From Polynucleobacter wuianus (GTDB lineage: Bacteria > Pseudomonadota > Gammaproteobacteria > Burkholderiales > Burkholderiaceae): a DNA stretch of 64,000 nucleotides. The position numbers and the translations under genes were made by a program. This document shows positions 42,865-52,072 of the stretch, piece after piece. The DNA is taken from assembly GCF_001659725.1 (NCBI RefSeq), contig NZ_CP015922.1:1302001-1366000 (forward strand). The letters are read 5' to 3'. The notes below the pieces were generated by a model that was not told where the DNA came from, did not search any database, and was given only the letters and a program-made list of their open reading frames with translations. The number at the start of each line of letters is the position of its first letter. Position 1 is the first letter of the stretch.

Positions 42865-44175
42865 TTAGATAGGCTTGAGCACTTCTAAGCCACCCAAGTA
42901 TGGCTGCAACGCTTTTGGAATAGTGATGCTGCCATCTACTTGTTGCTTGTTTTCGATCAATGCAACCAATGCTCTGCCTACTGCTAATCCAGAACCATTT
43001 AGGGTGTGAACCAACTCTGGTTTACCTTGTCCTGATTTGAATCTGGCTTGCATGCGACGCGCCTGGAAGTCGCCCATGCTCGAGCATGAACTAATCTCGC
43101 GATACGCCTTTTGTGATGGTACCCATACTTCTAAGTCATAGGTCTTGGTACTTCCAAATCCCATATCACCAGTACAGAGCAATACTTTTCTATACGGCAA
43201 CTCGAGTAACTCGAGAATTTTCTCTGCATGTCCCGTTAAATCTTCAAGGGCTTGCATAGAGTCGTCTGGTTTGGTGATCTGGACCAGCTCGACTTTGTCA
43301 AACTGATGCTGACGAATCATGCCGCGCACGTCACGACCATAGCTACCTGCTTCAGAGCGGAAGCATGGAGTGTGAGCGACAAATTTCAATGGCAAGGTAT
43401 CAGCGTTAACGATCTCGTCACGCACTAAATTCGTTACTGGCACTTCAGCGGTTGGGATGAGGTAGAAGTTTTCAGTTTTGGATTCACCATTACCATCTTC
43501 CCCGCCCATCTGACGAGGAACTTTGAATAAGTCTTCTTCAAACTTCGGTAGCTGACCAGTACCGCGCATAGAAGCAGCATTTACCATATAGGGCGCATAC
43601 ACTTCTTCGTAACCATGGTTTGTTGAGTGTGTGTCAATCATGAATTGCGCTAAGGCGCGATGCAATCTCGCAATCGGTCCTTTGAGCACGACAAAGCGTG
43701 AGCCACTGATCTTAGCTGCTACTTCAAAATCTAATCCTAATGGGCCACCAAGATCTACGTGATCTTTGATCTCAAAGTCAAACATGGGCTCTTCACCCCA
43801 ACGCTTGACCTCTTTGTTCTCTGTTTCGTCTTTACCAGTGGGTACAGACTCATCTGGCAGATTTGGAATACCCATCAAGAAATCAGATATCTCTGCTTGC
43901 AAAATAGCTAGGCGCACTGCACCTGATTCCATATCGGTGTTTACTTGTGCAACTTCAGCCATCTCAGCAGAGGCATCCTCACCCTTACCCTTCTTCATGC
44001 CAATTGCTTTAGACAATTGATTGCGCTTGGCTTGCAATTCTTCTGTACGAGTTTGCAAAGACTTGCGCTCAGATTCTAGAGTATTGAATTTTTCAACATC
44101 AAGCTGAAATTTGCGAGTAGCTAAACGTGCTGCCACTGCGGCGATATCTTTACGGAGTAATTGCGGATCAATCAT
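42865..44175 (-). CDS. serS: Seryl-tRNA synthetase
   Basis: A 436-residue class II synthetase. The N-terminal coiled-coil arm (about 27-100) is present, followed by motif 2 (FVAHTPCFRSEAGSYGRDVRGMIRQHQFDKVELV) and motif 3 (HTLNGSGLAVGRALVALIEN). It charges tRNA-Ser, one of which lies 1.3 kb away. Followed on the same strand by no related gene; lolA lies upstream, 28 bases away. Confidence 0.95.
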   Translation of the reverse strand: MIDPQLLRKDIAAVAARLATRKFQLDVEKFNTLESERKSLQTRTEELQAKRNQLSKAIGMKKGKGEDASAEMAEVAQVNTDMESGAVRLAILQAEISDFLMGIPNLPDESVPTGKDETENKEVKRWGEEPMFDFEIKDHVDLGGPLGLDFEVAAKISGSRFVVLKGPIARLHRALAQFMIDTHSTNHGYEEVYAPYMVNAASMRGTGQLPKFEEDLFKVPRQMGGEDGNGESKTENFYLIPTAEVPVTNLVRDEIVNADTLPLKFVAHTPCFRSEAGSYGRDVRGMIRQHQFDKVELVQITKPDDSMQALEDLTGHAEKILELLELPYRKVLLCTGDMGFGSTKTYDLEVWVPSQKAYREISSCSSMGDFQARRMQARFKSGQGKPELVHTLNGSGLAVGRALVALIENKQQVDGSITIPKALQPYLGGLEVLKPI

Positions 44176-44203
44176 ATGTTGCTCTAGTTTTTCAATATAG
44201 GCT

Positions 44204-44899
44204 CTAGTTTAAGCGTAAGACTTCAGCCCCCGCAGGTGGGGTGAAATTAAAGCGGTTGGCTGGCAAATTGACGTTGAGCTGGATCTTGTCTAGGGTGACC
44301 AACACCACACTTCCCAGTCCATCGATTAGTTCAAGCGCTTTTGGAAGGCCGTTGGCCATGCCAATAGAGATCTTGGTATAGGGCAAATCATTTTGCTTCT
44401 TAGCATTAGGGTCGCCTTTTGGTACTAAGGCAACCCACTTCAGGCCTCCACGCTCTTCGCCCTCAATTAAATCAAAATGTTGATCTAGAGAAGATTCACC
44501 AAACAAAATAGCTGCCGGTGTTGATGCAAGCGCCTGCCCTGACGGACGAAAAGTCGCTTGATTTAAATCCTTGTCCCACAAGATCAACTGATTGCCATTT
44601 GCAATCAACTTCTGCTCATAAGGCTTTTGGGTATCCCACACAAAACGACCTGGACGTTGAAATACAAAATGACCTTGAGTTTGGCGAACCACTTTAAGGC
44701 TCTTGTCTTGCGACTCATTAGCTTTGGGTGCGCGCAACTGCTGCTGCACAAAGTCACCCTCTGCTGTTTTAGAATTGCGCACAAATTGACGCAACTGCTC
44801 TGAGCCACTCTCACTCTGAGAGATCGCTACACCTGAAAATAGAATCGTTGCAATACCGAGGGTTATTTGAATCGCTACTGCAGATAAGAATCTTTGCAA
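44204..44899 (-). CDS. lolA: Outer-membrane lipoprotein carrier protein
   Basis: A 231-residue periplasmic protein. The signal peptide ends around AISQS (about 28). LRQFVRNSKTAEGDFVQQQ, GHFVFQRPGRFVWDTQKPYEQ and NQLILWDKDLNQA follow, the LolA fold for carrying lipoproteins from LolCDE to LolB. Its ATG is 9 bases after the ftsK stop. Confidence 0.9.
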   Translation of the reverse strand: MQRFLSAVAIQITLGIATILFSGVAISQSESGSEQLRQFVRNSKTAEGDFVQQQLRAPKANESQDKSLKVVRQTQGHFVFQRPGRFVWDTQKPYEQKLIANGNQLILWDKDLNQATFRPSGQALASTPAAILFGESSLDQHFDLIEGEERGGLKWVALVPKGDPNAKKQNDLPYTKISIGMANGLPKALELIDGLGSVVLVTLDKIQLNVNLPANRFNFTPPAGAEVLRLN

Positions 44900-44907
44900 G
44901 GTATTTC

Positions 44908-47211
44908 CTACTCTGAAGGACGATGCAAAATCTCGCGATTGCCGCCATTGCCCATTTTTGATACGAGACCGGCTTTTTCCATATCTTCTAAGAGACGTGC
45001 TGCGCGGTTATACCCAATGCGCAAGTGGCGCTGCACTAAGGAGATCGATGGACGCTTGTTTTCTAGAACAATAGCAACCGCTTGATCATAGAGTGGGTCA
45101 GCTTCACCACCGCTCTCACCTGTTAAGGCATCGATATTGGATTCATCAGCACCTTCGAGCACACCGTCGATGTAATTAGCTTCGCCCTTCTCTTTGAGCC
45201 ACTCAACTACACGGTGCACTTCATCATCCGATACAAATGCACCATGGACACGAACAGGCAAGCCTGTGCCAGGCGCCATATAGAGCATGTCACCCATACC
45301 AAGTAATGCTTCCGCGCCCTGCTGATCCAAAATCGTACGGCTATCAATCTTGCTACTGACTTGGAAAGAGATGCGTGTAGGCACGTTGGCTTTGATCAAA
45401 CCAGTAATCACATCCACGCTAGGACGTTGCGTTGCCAATACCAAATGAATGCCTGCAGCACGCGCTTTTTGTGCAATACGCGCAATGAGTTCTTCAATCT
45501 TTTTACCGGAAACCATCATCAAGTCTGCCAACTCATCGATCACGATCACGATGACTGGCGCTTTATAGATTGGCTCAGGATCATCAGGCGTCAAGCTAAA
45601 TGGATTGGTGAGCTTCTCGCCCTTTTCTTCTGCTTCTAAAATCTTCTTGTTAAAGCCCGCTAAGTTACGTACGCCAAACTTACTCATCAGTTTGTAGCGT
45701 CGCTCCATCTCATTCACAGCCCAGTTCAGTGCGTTATACGCCTGCTTCATATCTGTTACTACTGGACAAAGCAGATGTGGAATTTTGTCGTAGATGGCCA
45801 TCTCCAGCATCTTCGGATCAATCATGATCAAACGTACTTCATCAGGCTTTGCCTTAAAGAGCAGAGAAAGAATCATGGCGTTGATACCAACAGACTTACC
45901 GGCACCAGTTGTACCTGCTACTAAGCAGTGCGGCATCTTCGCTAAGTCAGCCACCATTGGGCTACCGGAAATATCTTTACCTAAAGCAAGGGTCAAAAGT
46001 GAGTGATTGTCGTTATAGACCTGTGAAGTCAGAATCTCTGACAAGTACACCGATTGACGTGTTGGGTTTGGCAATTCCAAAGCCATACAAGTTTTGCCTG
46101 GGATGGTTTCTACAACACGCATGCTCACCACGCCCAATGAGCGTGCTAAGTCGCGTGACAGGTTCACAATCTGGCTACCCTTCACACCAACCGCAGGATC
46201 AATCTCATAACGCGTAACCACTGGTCCAGGGTAAGCGGCAATCACAGTAACTTGAACATTAAATTCTGCCAACTTACGCTCGATCAAACGAGAGGTGAAC
46301 TCCAACACATCGGCAGAGATCGTTTCTTTTGCTTCTGGTACTGGATCAAGCAATGCGAGTGGCGGCAATTCTGAATCAGGAATGTCAACGAATAATGGTT
46401 GTTGTTTCTCCCGCTCAACACGGGCGCTCTTAGGGATCTCTACTGGCGCACGAACGATTTGAACTGGTGCTGCCACTTCAACGCGCCCCCGAATCTCTTC
46501 TACAAACTCTTCACGCTCTTCAGCAGCAGCCTCGCCCAACTTGCGATCTTCTTCGCTATCGCGACGCTCACGGATACGGAGGAAAGTTACTTCTAAAAAA
46601 CGACCTACTTTTTCGGCGACATCTAGCCAAGAAAAATGAAGAAATAAAGAAAGACCCGAACAAAGACCAAAAAGGAGAACTAAGGTTGCGCCTGTGAAAC
46701 CCAATGACATCTGCAGAGGATCACCGATCAACTCACCCAAAATGCCACCAGGCGGCCGTGGAAGCTCCCAGGACAACGAATGCAGACGAATAGACTCAAG
46801 ACCCATGCTGCAAACCAAAGTCAGGCCAAAGCCCAACCAACGCATTAATAGAGAGTCAGGTTTAGCCTCTGGATCTTGGGGTAAAGGAATACTCCAGAGC
46901 TCACGCCAGCCATTGAGAACCCGACGCCCAAATAGAACTACCCACCAAAAGGCAGAAATACCAAAGATATACAACATTAAATCGGCTAAATAGGCCCCAA
47001 AACGACCGCCCAGGTTCCTAGGGGTCTCAAAACTGGCATGAGACCAGGCTGGATCAGCCTTGGAATAAGTCAGCAAAATGGCAAGTAGCCCAAGGCATAA
47101 ACCCAGGGAAATGAACCAGCGCGCCTCTAGGAGTAGGCGGGGCATCCGGCCCTGCCCGCCATTATTTGGGGGCTGGGGTAATTGGGACTTCGGGTATACG
47201 GTTCTCGCCAT
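44908..47211 (-). CDS. ftsK: DNA translocase FtsK
   Basis: The start is ATG 47211 (MARTVYPKSQ...), giving 767 residues; the frame runs to 47385 but that would cover the trxB start. Four membrane helices lie within about 30-195. A short linker follows, then the motor with Walker A GTTGAGKSVGIN (433-440 and on), VIVIDELADLMM, and the C-terminal gamma winged helix that recognises KOPS (DPLYDQAVAIVLENKRPSISLVQRHLRIGYNRAARL). It moves chromosome ends into place for XerCD and helps division. ftsK, lolA and serS are on one strand and closely spaced. Confidence 0.94.
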   Translation of the reverse strand: MARTVYPKSQLPQPPNNGGQGRMPRLLLEARWFISLGLCLGLLAILLTYSKADPAWSHASFETPRNLGGRFGAYLADLMLYIFGISAFWWVVLFGRRVLNGWRELWSIPLPQDPEAKPDSLLMRWLGFGLTLVCSMGLESIRLHSLSWELPRPPGGILGELIGDPLQMSLGFTGATLVLLFGLCSGLSLFLHFSWLDVAEKVGRFLEVTFLRIRERRDSEEDRKLGEAAAEEREEFVEEIRGRVEVAAPVQIVRAPVEIPKSARVEREKQQPLFVDIPDSELPPLALLDPVPEAKETISADVLEFTSRLIERKLAEFNVQVTVIAAYPGPVVTRYEIDPAVGVKGSQIVNLSRDLARSLGVVSMRVVETIPGKTCMALELPNPTRQSVYLSEILTSQVYNDNHSLLTLALGKDISGSPMVADLAKMPHCLVAGTTGAGKSVGINAMILSLLFKAKPDEVRLIMIDPKMLEMAIYDKIPHLLCPVVTDMKQAYNALNWAVNEMERRYKLMSKFGVRNLAGFNKKILEAEEKGEKLTNPFSLTPDDPEPIYKAPVIVIVIDELADLMMVSGKKIEELIARIAQKARAAGIHLVLATQRPSVDVITGLIKANVPTRISFQVSSKIDSRTILDQQGAEALLGMGDMLYMAPGTGLPVRVHGAFVSDDEVHRVVEWLKEKGEANYIDGVLEGADESNIDALTGESGGEADPLYDQAVAIVLENKRPSISLVQRHLRIGYNRAARLLEDMEKAGLVSKMGNGGNREILHRPSE

Positions 47212-47250
47212 GTTCTGCTGATTGTAAACAAGCAAATCTATAATTTGGAT

Positions 47251-48207
47251 ATGACTACTAATACCCCAAAACACTCCAAAGTTCTTATCCTCGGATCTGG
47301 CCCTGCTGGCTATACAGCTGCAGTCTATGCCGCCCGTGCCAATTTGAAGCCTACCCTTATTACTGGCTTGGCTCAAGGGGGTCAATTAATGACCACCACT
47401 GACGTTGAAAACTGGCCAGCTGATGCCGATGGCGTCCAGGGCCCAGAACTAATGGATCGCTTTTTAAAGCATGCTGAACGCTTTAATACTGAAATCATTT
47501 TTGACCATATCCATACGGCAGCACTGAAAGAAAAGCCAATTCGCTTAGTTGGCGACTCCGGGACTTATACCTGCGATGCCTTAATTATTTGTACTGGTGC
47601 TTCTGCTCAATACATTGGTTTGCCAAGTGAAGAAGCGTTTATGGGTCGCGGTGTATCTGGTTGTGCGACCTGCGATGGTTTTTTCTACCGCAATCAAGAT
47701 GTGTGCGTAGTCGGCGGCGGTAATACTGCCGTTGAAGAAGCGCTATACCTCACGGGAATTTGCAAGAAGGTTACCGTGATTCACCGTCGCGATAAATTCC
47801 GCGCTGAACCTATTCTGAATGATCGCCTCATGGCTAAAGTTGCCGAAGGCAAAGTGGAATTGAAATTGAACGCCACTCTTGATGAAGTGCTGGGCGATGA
47901 AAAAGGCGTTACTGGTGTGCGCATCAAGAAACAAGATGGCAGCACTGAAGAAATTGCAGTGACTGGCGCCTTTATTGCGATTGGTCATAAACCAAACACT
48001 GATCTCTTTGTTGGCCAGCTTGATATGAATAACGGCTACCTTAAGACCTACTCAGGGCTTGAGGGCAATGCCACTGCTACCAACATCCCTGGTGTATTTG
48101 CTGCTGGTGACGTTCAAGACCACATCTACCGCCAAGCAATTACCAGTGCTGGCACAGGCTGTATGGCTGCATTAGATGCCCAGCGTTATTTAGAGACTTT
48201 GGAATAA
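47251..48207 (+). CDS. trxB: Thioredoxin-disulfide reductase
   Basis: The start is ATG 47251 (MTTNTPKHSKVLILG...), giving 318 residues. FAD site VLILGSGPAGYTAAVYAARA, the redox-active CATCDGFFYR, NADPH site VCVVGGGNTAVEEALYL, and AAGDVQDHIYRQAITSAGTG near the end. It reduces thioredoxin with NADPH. Divergent from ftsK, with 39 bases between the starts. A terminator follows. Confidence 0.94.
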   Translation: MTTNTPKHSKVLILGSGPAGYTAAVYAARANLKPTLITGLAQGGQLMTTTDVENWPADADGVQGPELMDRFLKHAERFNTEIIFDHIHTAALKEKPIRLVGDSGTYTCDALIICTGASAQYIGLPSEEAFMGRGVSGCATCDGFFYRNQDVCVVGGGNTAVEEALYLTGICKKVTVIHRRDKFRAEPILNDRLMAKVAEGKVELKLNATLDEVLGDEKGVTGVRIKKQDGSTEEIAVTGAFIAIGHKPNTDLFVGQLDMNNGYLKTYSGLEGNATATNIPGVFAAGDVQDHIYRQAITSAGTGCMAALDAQRYLETLE

Positions 48208-48226
48208 GTTTCTAAACTTAGAATAA

Positions 48227-48257
48227 TAAAAATGCCTAGAAATGCTAGGCATTTTTA
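48227..48257. terminator. Bidirectional terminator after trxB
   Basis: ATGCCTAG-AAATG-CTAGGCAT with an A-run before and a T-run after. It ends trxB on the + strand and vapC on the - strand. The core GCCTAGAAATGCTAGGC differs by one base from the terminator core at 49215-49231. Confidence 0.85.
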
Positions 48258-48271
48258 TTGGGACGTTTTTT

Positions 48272-48670
48272 CTAAACCCAATTTTCAAGGGCAAGATTAG
48301 GGACTCTTTTAAATTCGGATAGATTATTTGTTACCAGGGTTAAACCATGACTTCTAGCATGGGCCGCAATATGAATATCATTTACTCCAATAGGTTTACC
48401 CTTACTCTCCAAGAATGATTTGATTTGACCATAATGCTGGGTTGCATTTATGTCATACGGTAAAACTTCTAAATGACTGACAAAGTCTTCAATGTTATTA
48501 AGATTACTTTCAACCTGTTGACTCTTTTCTGCGCCATACATCAACTCCGCCAACGTAATTGTTGATATAGCCATTCGGTTTGCATTTTTATTGAAGACCT
48601 TAAGCACTTCTAGTGGCTTTCGCTTCATTACATAAATAACAATATTGGTATCTAGCAAGTACTTAAGCAT
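48272..48670 (-). CDS. vapC: VapC toxin, PIN-domain ribonuclease
   Basis: A 132-residue PIN protein of the tRNA(fMet)-cleaving VapC group. Acidic residues: Asp7 in LLDTNIVIYV, Glu42 in LAELMYGAEKS, Asp98 in GVNDIHIAAHA, and LVTNNLSEFKRV at the end of the site. Its ATG overlaps the antitoxin stop (TAATG). Target inferred from similarity only. Confidence 0.88.
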   Translation of the reverse strand: MLKYLLDTNIVIYVMKRKPLEVLKVFNKNANRMAISTITLAELMYGAEKSQQVESNLNNIEDFVSHLEVLPYDINATQHYGQIKSFLESKGKPIGVNDIHIAAHARSHGLTLVTNNLSEFKRVPNLALENWV

Positions 48671-48903
48671 TAGAGAGACTCTCTATCACTTTGCTCTTGA
48701 GAGCCTCTTTCATTCATAAAATCATCACTTACACGAGCATCGCCCAAAAAGTAGTTGTCCCACATGTTTTCAATTGGGGCAATTATTCGCTCCCGACCCT
48801 TTGCGCGAACATTAACCTTGCGAACATTTTCTGGCAGCCGCATTTCAGCAGGCAATCTCACGGCTTGAGTCCGGTTATTTGTAAAAACAGTTGAAATAGC
48901 CAT
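48670..48903 (-). CDS. vapB: VapB antitoxin
   Basis: The start is ATG 48903 (MAISTVFTNNRTQAVRLP...), preceded by GGGAG; 77 residues. TNNRTQAVRLPAEMRLPENV is the AbrB-type swapped-hairpin domain of VapB, and the acidic C-terminal tail FMNERGSQEQSDRE would bind VapC. The longer frame to 49095 has no support. Confidence 0.87.
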   Translation of the reverse strand: MAISTVFTNNRTQAVRLPAEMRLPENVRKVNVRAKGRERIIAPIENMWDNYFLGDARVSDDFMNERGSQEQSDRESL

Positions 48904-48920
48904 AATTTTTGATCTCCCAG

Positions 48921-48943
48921 TGTATATAGCAATTGTATATTGC
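48921..48943. promoter_or_regulatory. Candidate vapBC operator
   Basis: TGTATAT occurs at 48921-48927 and 48934-48940 (13 bases apart), and GCAAT (48929-48933) is inverted as ATTGC (48939-48943) around a 5-base spacer. It lies just upstream of vapB and probably overlaps its -10 region. Confidence 0.45.
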
Positions 48944-48985
48944 ATCAAACGCCTATGCAATCCCCAAAAATACCCTTCGAAGCAT

Positions 48986-49162
48986 CTATAGCTTAGGGGA
49001 ATTATTAATAAAGCGTTCCCACTCCAGATCATCTTGCTTTTCTTGCTGCATGATTTGCTCATCGGTGGTTGCATCCAATTTAGATTTGTCAACAAACCCC
49101 TTAGGGAATGTTTTTGGATTAATTGGGTCGACCTGGATTTTTATGATTTCACTTTCACTCAT
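48986..49162 (-). CDS. Small protein resembling the N-terminal arm of HTH-type antitoxins, possible remnant
   Basis: ATG 49162 gives 58 residues. The part KGFVDKSKLDATTDEQIMQQ followed by EKQDDLEWERF resembles the linker (VDxxxLDATTExDI) of XRE antitoxins that normally continue into a helix-turn-helix, which is absent here. It may be a truncated antitoxin gene left next to vapBC, or a genuine small protein. Function unknown. Confidence 0.42.
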   Translation of the reverse strand: MSESEIIKIQVDPINPKTFPKGFVDKSKLDATTDEQIMQQEKQDDLEWERFINNSPKL

Positions 49163-49204
49163 ACCCAAATAATAATCCCCCTCATTACAACCTATCTCAG
49201 ACCC

Positions 49205-49242
49205 GTAAATAAAAGCCTAGCAATGCTAGGCTTTTTATTTAC
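49205..49242. terminator. Bidirectional terminator after hppA
   Basis: GTAAATAAAAGCCTAG-CAATG-CTAGGCTTTTTATTTAC, a long stem with T-runs in both directions. It ends the hppA transcript on the - strand 14 bases after the stop. Core nearly identical to the hairpin after trxB. Confidence 0.85.
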
Positions 49243-49255
49243 GCAACAACGATTG

Positions 49256-51316
49256 TTATCTTGAGATCACTGGCAAGAGTGGCACGATAAGTAATGCCAC
49301 GATGTTGATGATCTTGATGAGTGGGTTGACTGCAGGACCTGCAGTGTCTTTGTAGGGGTCGCCTACAGTGTCACCAGTCACAGCAGCTTTGTGTGCCTCA
49401 GAACCTTTACCGCCGAAGTTGCCTTCTTCGATATATTTCTTAGCGTTATCCCAAGCGCCACCACCAGTACACATCGAAATCGCCACGAACAATCCAGTCA
49501 CGATCGTACCCATAAGTAAGCCACCCAATGCAGCAGGTCCTAATAGGAGACCAACGACGATTGGCGCAACCACTGGCAATAATGAAGGAATGATCATTTC
49601 TTTGATAGCCGCGCCAGTAAGCATGTCTACCGCTTTGCCGTATTCAGGCTTAGAAGTACCTTCCATGATTCCCGGGATATCACGGAACTGACGGCGCACT
49701 TCTTCCACTACAGCACCAGCACAACGACCTACTGCTTCCATCGCCATCGCACCAAATAAGTATGGAATCATGCCGCCGATAAACAGACCAATGATCACCA
49801 TATGATTTGAGAGATCAAAAGATACTTGCTGTCCAATTCCTTCCAAAGCATGGGTGTAGTCAGCAAAGAGTACTAATGAGGCCAAACCAGCTGAGCCGAT
49901 TGCATAACCTTTGGTCACCGCTTTAGTCGTGTTACCCACTGCATCCAAAGGATCGGTAATATCGCGCACTGATTGTGGCAAACCTGCCATCTCAGCGATA
50001 CCGCCAGCGTTATCAGTAATAGGACCATAAGCATCCAGCGCCACTACGATACCTGCCATTGATAACATGGAGGTAGCAGCAATCGCAATGCCATATAAAC
50101 CTGCCAACCAATACGCTGCGTAAATTGCAGCACACACAAATAACACTGGATAAGCTGTTGACTTCATCGAAATGCCTAAACCAGCGATGATGTTAGTGCC
50201 ATGGCCTTTAGTTGAAGCTTCAGCAATGTGTTGCACTGGCTTAAATTGGGTACCGGTGTAGTACTCGGTAATCCATACCAATGCAGCAGTTAGCAAGAGG
50301 CCAACAATGGTTGCACCAAACAAGCGCCACTGACTACCTGGAATGCCTAGCGCATCATCAGGCATGATGAAGTTAGTAACAAAGTAGAAGGCAACGAGTG
50401 ATAAGCCGCCAGCAATGATCAGACCCTTATACAAAGCAGGCATCACATTCTTCATGCCAGGAGTTGCTTTAACAAAAGAGCAACCAATGATCGAAGCAAT
50501 AATCGATACACCGCCAAGCACTAATGGATAAATGATTGCTGCCACCGGAGCGCCAGCCACCATCAATGAACCGAGCACCATAGTTGCGATCAATGTCACT
50601 GCATAGGTTTCAAATAAGTCAGCTGCCATACCAGCACAGTCACCGACGTTATCGCCAACGTTATCTGCAATCACGGCAGGATTACGTGGATCATCTTCTG
50701 GAATTCCTGCTTCCACTTTACCGACTAAGTCGGCACCAACGTCTGCACCCTTAGTAAAGATGCCACCACCCAAACGCGCGAAGATGGAAATCAATGAGGA
50801 GCCAAATGCTAAGCCAATCAGTGGATGTAATACGGAAGAAAGATCTTGTCCTGCGCCAATCGAGACAAGGAACATAAAGAATAAGCCAACACCTAGGAGT
50901 CCAAGACCCACTACCAACATACCAGTAATGGCACCACCCTTGAAGGCTACGTTCAGCGCTTCGTTCATTCCTTTGGTAGCCGCTTCAGCAGTACGCACGT
51001 TTGCACGTACCGAAACATTCATACCGATGAATCCGCAAGCACCAGAGAGAACCGCACCGACCACGAAACCAATCGCAGTAGCGAAATCTAAAAAGAGTGC
51101 CATCAATATGGTCAGAACTACCCCAACTATGGCAATCGTTTTATATTGGCGCGATAGATAGGCTGCCGCGCCCTGCTGAATCGCCTCTGCAATTTCTTGC
51201 ATCTTGGCATTGCCGGTACTTTGCTTCAAAATCCAGCCGCGCATCACAAAACCGTAAATCACGGCCAGGACACCGCACGCCAAGGCAAAATACAAGCCTA
51301 AAGTGACATTACTCAT
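49256..51316 (-). CDS. hppA: Membrane-bound H+-translocating pyrophosphatase, K+-independent type
   Basis: A 686-residue protein with about 16 membrane helices. KGADVGADLVGKVEAGIPEDDP (189-210) and DNVGDNVGDCAGMAADLFE (218-236) bind Mg-PPi. GNTTKAVTKG has Lys465 and Thr468 at the positions where K+-dependent enzymes have Ala and Gly, so this should be the K+-independent H+ pump. It couples PPi hydrolysis to proton export from the cytoplasm. It is divergent from the soluble pyrophosphatase gene. Confidence 0.93.
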   Translation of the reverse strand: MSNVTLGLYFALACGVLAVIYGFVMRGWILKQSTGNAKMQEIAEAIQQGAAAYLSRQYKTIAIVGVVLTILMALFLDFATAIGFVVGAVLSGACGFIGMNVSVRANVRTAEAATKGMNEALNVAFKGGAITGMLVVGLGLLGVGLFFMFLVSIGAGQDLSSVLHPLIGLAFGSSLISIFARLGGGIFTKGADVGADLVGKVEAGIPEDDPRNPAVIADNVGDNVGDCAGMAADLFETYAVTLIATMVLGSLMVAGAPVAAIIYPLVLGGVSIIASIIGCSFVKATPGMKNVMPALYKGLIIAGGLSLVAFYFVTNFIMPDDALGIPGSQWRLFGATIVGLLLTAALVWITEYYTGTQFKPVQHIAEASTKGHGTNIIAGLGISMKSTAYPVLFVCAAIYAAYWLAGLYGIAIAATSMLSMAGIVVALDAYGPITDNAGGIAEMAGLPQSVRDITDPLDAVGNTTKAVTKGYAIGSAGLASLVLFADYTHALEGIGQQVSFDLSNHMVIIGLFIGGMIPYLFGAMAMEAVGRCAGAVVEEVRRQFRDIPGIMEGTSKPEYGKAVDMLTGAAIKEMIIPSLLPVVAPIVVGLLLGPAALGGLLMGTIVTGLFVAISMCTGGGAWDNAKKYIEEGNFGGKGSEAHKAAVTGDTVGDPYKDTAGPAVNPLIKIINIVALLIVPLLPVISR

Positions 51317-51488
51317 GCTTGAACTCCCTAAAGTTGATCTTTATTGTTTTGTATTACTAGCGCTTAGGTAGACCTGGTTTGCGAAAGCTTTAAACTATAG
51401 TCTTTAAGCTGTATCAGTATGTAACAGAATCACCCCTGCGCCCCCTCCACAGGATCAGGGTATTTACTAATCTTTATTCGGAGTATTT

Positions 51489-52025
51489 ATGAGTCTCGAC
51501 AACGTCAAGCCAGGCAAAAAGATCCCTGAGAGCTTCAACGTCATTATTGAAATCCCAATGAACGCTGATCCAGTGAAGTACGAAGTGGATAAAGAGAGTG
51601 GCGCTATTTTCGTTGACCGTTTCATGGGCACTGCAATGCACTATCCGTGTAACTATGGCTACATCAATAAAACGATCGCCGGTGATGGCGACCCTGTTGA
51701 CGTTCTCGTCATTACCCCGTTCCCACTCATTCCAGGTGTGGTCGTTGCTTGCCGCGCGATTGGCGTTTTGCAAATGGAAGATGAAGGTGGTGAAGACGCC
51801 AAGTTGTTGGCAGTTCCAGAAGACAAAATTTTGCCAATCTATACCCATTGGCAAAAACCAGAAGATATGAACCCATTGCGTTTAAATCAAATCCAACACT
51901 TTTTTGAGCACTACAAAGATCTTGAAAAAGGCAAGTGGGTCAAAGTTAAAGGCTGGGGTGGCGTTGCGGATGCTCACAAGGAAATTCTTGAGGGCATTGA
52001 TCGTTACAACAAAGAGCACGCTTAA
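51489..52025 (+). CDS. ppa: Soluble inorganic pyrophosphatase, family I
   Basis: A 178-residue enzyme with EIPMNADPVKYEVDKESGAI, MHYPCNYGYINKTI and GDGDPVDVLVITPFPL, which hold the Mg and PPi ligands (the D-x-D-P-V-D-V motif), then DKWKVKGWGG-like KGKWVKVKGWGG. It removes PPi from biosynthesis without conserving energy. Adjacent to hppA, so the two PPi-consuming routes share a divergent promoter region of 172 bases. Confidence 0.94.
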   Translation: MSLDNVKPGKKIPESFNVIIEIPMNADPVKYEVDKESGAIFVDRFMGTAMHYPCNYGYINKTIAGDGDPVDVLVITPFPLIPGVVVACRAIGVLQMEDEGGEDAKLLAVPEDKILPIYTHWQKPEDMNPLRLNQIQHFFEHYKDLEKGKWVKVKGWGGVADAHKEILEGIDRYNKEHA

Positions 52026-52072
52026 TTTAGTATTGATTTAGATTCTTTTTAATACAGGCTTTGTGATTCGGA

